From positions 1 to 45,110 of the forward strand of contig RFJU01000027.1 of NCBI GenBank assembly GCA_003694805.1: a stretch of DNA of 45,110 nucleotides, in the 5' to 3' direction. The DNA is from Candidatus Woesearchaeota archaeon (GTDB lineage Archaea; Nanobdellota; Nanobdellia; Woesearchaeales; J110). Below are positions 42,098 through 45,110 of the stretch, piece by piece. The translations under genes were made by a program, and so were the position numbers. Below the pieces are notes generated by a model. That model searched no databases, was not told the origin of the DNA, and saw nothing but the letters and a program-made list of their open reading frames with translations. Position 1 is the stretch's first letter, and every line of letters starts with the position of its first letter.

Positions 42098-43090
42098 ATG
42101 AACGCGACAACCCTCAACCACGACATCACGCCTATTCCGGACACAGAAGAACTCCTCATAAAACCAACATTTCAAGAGCGCTACGAACAACTCCTTGGCA
42201 AAGAAGGATGGAAACGCTTCCTTCAGTACTCTTTCTCCTACCTCAGAAAATGCATACGCGTCAACACCATAAAAATAAGCGTTGAAGCACTCACGACGCG
42301 CCTGAGCAAAGACTGGGACCTCACACCCGTGCCGTGGTGTAAAGAAGGATTTTGGATCAAGCACAAGAGACTTCCACGCTTCGACTTAGGAAACCTCCCT
42401 GAACACCAACTCGGCTATTTCTACATCCAAGAAGCAGCCAGCATGATCCCTCCCGTTGTTCTTTCACCCCAACCAGAAGAGATTGTTCTCGATCTCTGCG
42501 CGGCGCCGGGATCAAAGACCAGCCAGCTAGCCCAATACATGCACAACAAAGGCGTTCTCGTCGCGAACGACGCTGACGGGCTTCGCCTCAAACCCCTCGG
42601 CATGAACCTACAACGCTGCGGCACCTACAACACCATCCTCACCCGCCACTATGGACAAGCATTTGCAAAAAAAACACTCGCCTTCGACCGCGTTCTCTGC
42701 GACGCGCCGTGTTCAGGGACGGGAACCATTAGACGATCACTCAAAACACTCACCCTCTGGTCACCAGGAGGCGTTCGCAGGCTTGCAGGGCAGCAACGCC
42801 AACTCCTCAAAGCAGCCTATGCCGCACTGAAACCCGGTGGCACACTTGTCTACAGCACGTGCACCTGCGAACCAGAAGAAAACGAGGGAAACATTAGCTG
42901 GCTCCTCCAAACCTACCCTGATCTCCAAACAACACCCATCAACCTTCCCATCAACGCTTCCAAACCCATAATGGCATTCGAAGGGCAAACGTACCACGCC
43001 GGCGTCAAAAACTGCCTGCGCATCTGGCCCCAAGACAACGACACAGAAGGGTTCTTCATCGCAAAAATCTACAAGTCAAACACGACGTAA
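42098..43090 (+). CDS. NSUN/RsmB-type RNA m5C methyltransferase
   Basis: 330 residues. SAM-binding motif I VLDLCAAPGSKTSQLA (130-145), then ANDADGLRLKPLGMNLQRCG, DAPCSGTGTIRRS with C205 (product-release Cys) and YSTCTCEPEENEG with C255 (catalytic nucleophile). This is the NOL1/NOP2/Sun family; archaeal members act on tRNA or rRNA. The N-terminal 100 residues form the RNA-binding part (CIRVNTIKI). No PUA domain is evident. Likely cotranscribed with elp3. Confidence 0.93.
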   Translation: MNATTLNHDITPIPDTEELLIKPTFQERYEQLLGKEGWKRFLQYSFSYLRKCIRVNTIKISVEALTTRLSKDWDLTPVPWCKEGFWIKHKRLPRFDLGNLPEHQLGYFYIQEAASMIPPVVLSPQPEEIVLDLCAAPGSKTSQLAQYMHNKGVLVANDADGLRLKPLGMNLQRCGTYNTILTRHYGQAFAKKTLAFDRVLCDAPCSGTGTIRRSLKTLTLWSPGGVRRLAGQQRQLLKAAYAALKPGGTLVYSTCTCEPEENEGNISWLLQTYPDLQTTPINLPINASKPIMAFEGQTYHAGVKNCLRIWPQDNDTEGFFIAKIYKSNTT

Positions 43091-43095
43091 CCCTT

Positions 43096-43812
43096 TCAAC
43101 GCTTCGTCAAAGGACAGCGCTGGTATGCTTCATCAATCGCCTCAGCAACACGCAACTCCACCGTGTCTCTTCGCAAGTTATCAAGCGCAAACCAACTAAG
43201 CCGAACAGCCAAGCCGATACCCTCATACACCTTCTGTTTGCTGAAATATGCAAGAGAACGATTCAGCCGATCCTCCACTTCAAAGCGTTTTTCTTCAGGA
43301 ATTTTGGGGAAAGGCAAGACGACCAACTCATCACCGCCCCAGCGAACCAGCAAATCCGTCCTCCTCAATTCTCTTGCCATGCACTGCTCAACACCGTCCC
43401 CGTAACGAACTGGAGAACTGATAGCAGAATTAAGCGCCCTGCTCACATCAGCAAGCGCCTTATCCCCCTGCTTGTACGAGTGAGCATTATGCCCCTTCAA
43501 GTTCACCACATCAACAACAAAGCCGTCAGTAGCGTACCCCTGCGGAAGCCACTCCAACACTGCAAAACACGCAGCTCGCGTAAGAAACCCTGTTCTTGGG
43601 TCGACACCCAAGCGCTTAGCCAACGATCGCAACTCGTCACTGCCAAGCTGTTGAAGATACGCATCAAGAACGCTCGGCGCCCGGCGATCCAGCACAGAAG
43701 TGCTATTTTGATACTGAGCCAGGCGTGATTTAAGCGCCTTATTCTCCCGCACGATCTGCAAAATACGTCTGTCACGCGCTGAAAAGCCACCAAGACGCTC
43801 TGATAAGGACAT
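43096..43812 (-). CDS. GGDEF-domain protein (putative diguanylate cyclase)
   Basis: 238 residues from the ATG at 43812. An N-terminal coiled coil (RENKALKSRLAQYQN) precedes a GGDEF domain that starts near residue 71 (DPRTGFLTRAACFAVLEWL). Metal Asp101, guanine-contact Asn109 and RWGGDELVVLPF (signature at 159-163; GGDEL for GGDEF) are present, as is the inhibitory RxxD site R150-D153 five residues before it. It has no sensor domain or membrane helix. Activity would make c-di-GMP from two GTP; unusual for an archaeon. A TATA-like box at 43837-43846 lies 25 bp upstream of this ATG; the upstream alternative start is less likely. Confidence 0.85.
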   Translation of the reverse strand: MSLSERLGGFSARDRRILQIVRENKALKSRLAQYQNSTSVLDRRAPSVLDAYLQQLGSDELRSLAKRLGVDPRTGFLTRAACFAVLEWLPQGYATDGFVVDVVNLKGHNAHSYKQGDKALADVSRALNSAISSPVRYGDGVEQCMARELRRTDLLVRWGGDELVVLPFPKIPEEKRFEVEDRLNRSLAYFSKQKVYEGIGLAVRLSWFALDNLRRDTVELRVAEAIDEAYQRCPLTKR

Positions 43813-43836
43813 GCCCGGGAAGAGTACACACAACCC

Positions 43837-43846
43837 TTATAAATAT
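43837..43846 (-). promoter_or_regulatory. TATA-like box for the GGDEF gene
   Basis: TATTTATAAG on the minus strand, 25-34 bp before the ATG at 43812. Confidence 0.6.
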
Positions 43847-43877
43847 TTCGTCATTGTAGAGTAGTTATTGATGGTTT

Positions 43878-43926
43878 TGCCATTAACGGATTCGAACCTT
43901 AAGCCCTTCTATTTTGTCTCAATGGC
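43878..43926 (-). other. tRNA-like mini-hairpin or operator in a divergent promoter region
   Basis: Minus-strand GCCATTG and TAATGGC can pair over 7 bp like an acceptor stem, enclosing GGTTCGAATCC, an exact T-arm consensus. At about 49 nt there is no room for D and anticodon arms. A TTTAAATA element lies about 30 bp upstream on the same strand. The same bases include an imperfect palindrome (43883-43902) that could be an operator. Either reading is unproven. Confidence 0.35.
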
Positions 43927-43953
43927 TTCTCCCTCAAAGGTCTTTTTGCCAAG

Positions 43954-43963
43954 TATTTAAAAA
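43954..43963 (+). promoter_or_regulatory. TATA-like box for the NADH dehydrogenase gene
   Basis: GTATTTAAAA on the plus strand, 40-49 bp before the ATG at 44003. The near-palindromic core could also drive minus-strand transcription. Confidence 0.5.
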
Positions 43964-44002
43964 CAACTACTTTAAAAAGGAAGGAAGGTTTCACAACCAA
44001 CC

Positions 44003-45110
44003 ATGACACGACAAAGGACGAACAAAAAACCCCGAATCGCAATCATAGGAGGAGGATTTGCCGGAATCACCTTCCTCACCACTCTCTACAACCACGCAAG
44101 AAAACAACCCCCCCTCCAATGCACCCTCTACGACCCTTCTCCTGAATTCAGCTTCACACCCCTCCTCGTAGGCGCCGCAGCGGGAAGCAGAGCCATCACC
44201 GACGCCTGCATACCCTTCAAAGACCTTGCAAAAGCCCTCGGCTTCACGTACACCCAAGCCCGCGCCACCCGCCTCGACCCCAACACGAACCATGTCACCG
44301 TCAAGCACCCCACGGGCACAATAACCAAAGAACAACACGACTACTTCATCCTCACCACCGGCGCCGAAACACAATTTTACCAAACACCCGGCGCCAAACA
44401 ACACACCCTCTCATTACGATCAGCCAAAGACGCAAAAAACATCCACCAAGCCCTCACACACCAAAAAAAAGCCAAACAACCAGGCGTCATTATCATCGGA
44501 GCCGGCCCGACCGGCGTTGAACTCGCCGGAGACATCTCCGTCTTCTACCAACAAAACAACCTCCCCACCCACATCACCCTCATCAGCCACGCACCCACCA
44601 TCCTCCCACGTTTCAATCAAAAAATCCAGCAAAGCACGCAAAAGACCCTACAAAAAAGAAACATCACCATTCTAACGAACACAACCGTCACCAAATGCAA
44701 GAAGAGTGCAGTCACCATTCAAGAAGGCCAGAAACAAGAAAAAACACTCACCTCCCCCCTCCTCATCTGGGCAGGCGGATGCAAACCAGTCACGATCCCA
44801 CTACGAACACAAAACAACGTCACGGAACGCGGCCGGTACATCGTCACGCCAACACTTCAACTCAAGGGCCACCAAAACATATTCGCTTTCGGCGACAACG
44901 CCCAAATCGAAGGCGAACAACCCCTCCCCCTCCTCGCCCAAGTAGCAGAACAAGAAGGCACCCACGCCGCAAAAAACATACTCCGCCTCCTGAACAACAA
45001 ACGACCCAAACCATTCACCTTCCACGATAAAGGACGCATGGTAAGCCTCGGACCAAAAAAAGCCAGCATCACCATCAACACCCCCGCAGGCACCATCCAC
45101 TTCAACAACA
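44003..45110 (+). CDS. Type II NADH dehydrogenase-like flavoprotein (partial at right edge)
   Basis: 369 codons are visible before the window ends. The N-terminal FAD-binding motif IAIIGGGFAGITFL, a second, NAD-binding Rossmann motif VIIIGAGPTGVELAG near residue 170, and FAFGDNAQIEGEQPLPLLAQ with the FAD-contacting Asp near residue 295 are in the order of NDH-2/FAD-dependent pyridine nucleotide-disulfide oxidoreductases. It would transfer electrons from NADH to quinone or another acceptor at the membrane without proton pumping; the C-terminal membrane-binding part lies outside the window. No redox-active cysteine pair is seen. Confidence 0.88.
   Translation, partial: MTRQRTNKKPRIAIIGGGFAGITFLTTLYNHARKQPPLQCTLYDPSPEFSFTPLLVGAAAGSRAITDACIPFKDLAKALGFTYTQARATRLDPNTNHVTVKHPTGTITKEQHDYFILTTGAETQFYQTPGAKQHTLSLRSAKDAKNIHQALTHQKKAKQPGVIIIGAGPTGVELAGDISVFYQQNNLPTHITLISHAPTILPRFNQKIQQSTQKTLQKRNITILTNTTVTKCKKSAVTIQEGQKQEKTLTSPLLIWAGGCKPVTIPLRTQNNVTERGRYIVTPTLQLKGHQNIFAFGDNAQIEGEQPLPLLAQVAEQEGTHAAKNILRLLNNKRPKPFTFHDKGRMVSLGPKKASITINTPAGTIHFNN

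Noticed and set aside
1-45110. CRISPR arrays, rRNA genes, insertion sequences
   Set aside because: No regularly spaced repeats, rRNA signature or transposase reading frames were seen in the window.

Overview
The window is a gene-dense archaeal chromosome segment of roughly balanced base composition, with about 43 protein genes and four tRNA genes, three of them close together near the left end. Archaeal marker genes are everywhere: TFE, Spt5, RpoF (Rpb4), L15e, L21e, L11, SecE, thermosome, prefoldin alpha, aIF6, FtsY, deoxyhypusine synthase, Elp3, an archaeal-type CMP kinase and a Ski2-like helicase. Many genes have a TATA-like box about 25-35 bp upstream of the start codon and no Shine-Dalgarno site, which suggests leaderless mRNAs. 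Intron-containing tRNAs (one with two non-canonical introns), an apparent tRNA-Ile(UAU), a DUF1931-type mini histone fold, DUF5654 and ScpA fit a DPANN archaeon, most likely of the Woesearchaeota/Nanoarchaeota type. That placement is inferred from content, not from a tree.

Layout. 1-5.2 kb: end of an unknown gene, a SLOG-like protein with TFE, a three-cysteine ferredoxin, tRNA-Glu, tRNA-Ile with intron, a long divergent adenylosuccinate synthetase, tRNA-Gly, a hypothetical and a DUF5654 membrane protein. 5.3-7.2 kb: agmatinase overlapping deoxyhypusine synthase, two steps on the polyamine/hypusine route. 7.4-15.0 kb: a six-gene, one-direction accessory island encoding a small membrane-anchored protein, an Mrr-like nuclease inside a longer same-strand ORF, a coiled-coil protein, an AAA+ ATPase with an altered Walker B, another coiled-coil protein and a 960-residue membrane protein with a helix-turn-helix-like C-terminus. 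Most of its genes start within a few bases of the previous stop, and this is the best candidate for an undescribed system. 15.2-17.7 kb: Kef-type antiporter and L15e, divergent. 17.7-24.0 kb: information-processing block (DUF655, RpoF, L21e, L11; Spt5, SecE, FtsZ, FKBP) with one unknown gene inserted between L11 and Spt5.

24.2-30.7 kb: Ski2-like helicase, CMP kinase, thermosome, two unknown charged proteins, a mini histone fold and a small membrane protein. 30.9-31.1 kb: tRNA-Val(UAC) interrupted in the D-loop and in the T-loop. 31.1-35.5 kb: ScpA, aIF6-prefoldin-FtsY, and a type IV prepilin/archaellin peptidase. 35.5-37.2 kb: two HIT-fold genes in tandem, both lacking the usual catalytic histidine. 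37.3-45.1 kb: a P2A Ca2+-type ATPase, Elp3, an NSUN-type m5C methyltransferase, a GGDEF-domain protein (unusual in archaea) and the start of a type II NADH dehydrogenase that runs off the right edge.

No rRNA, CRISPR array, transposase, integrase or replication origin was recognised. All functional calls come from reading motifs by eye; no database search was run.
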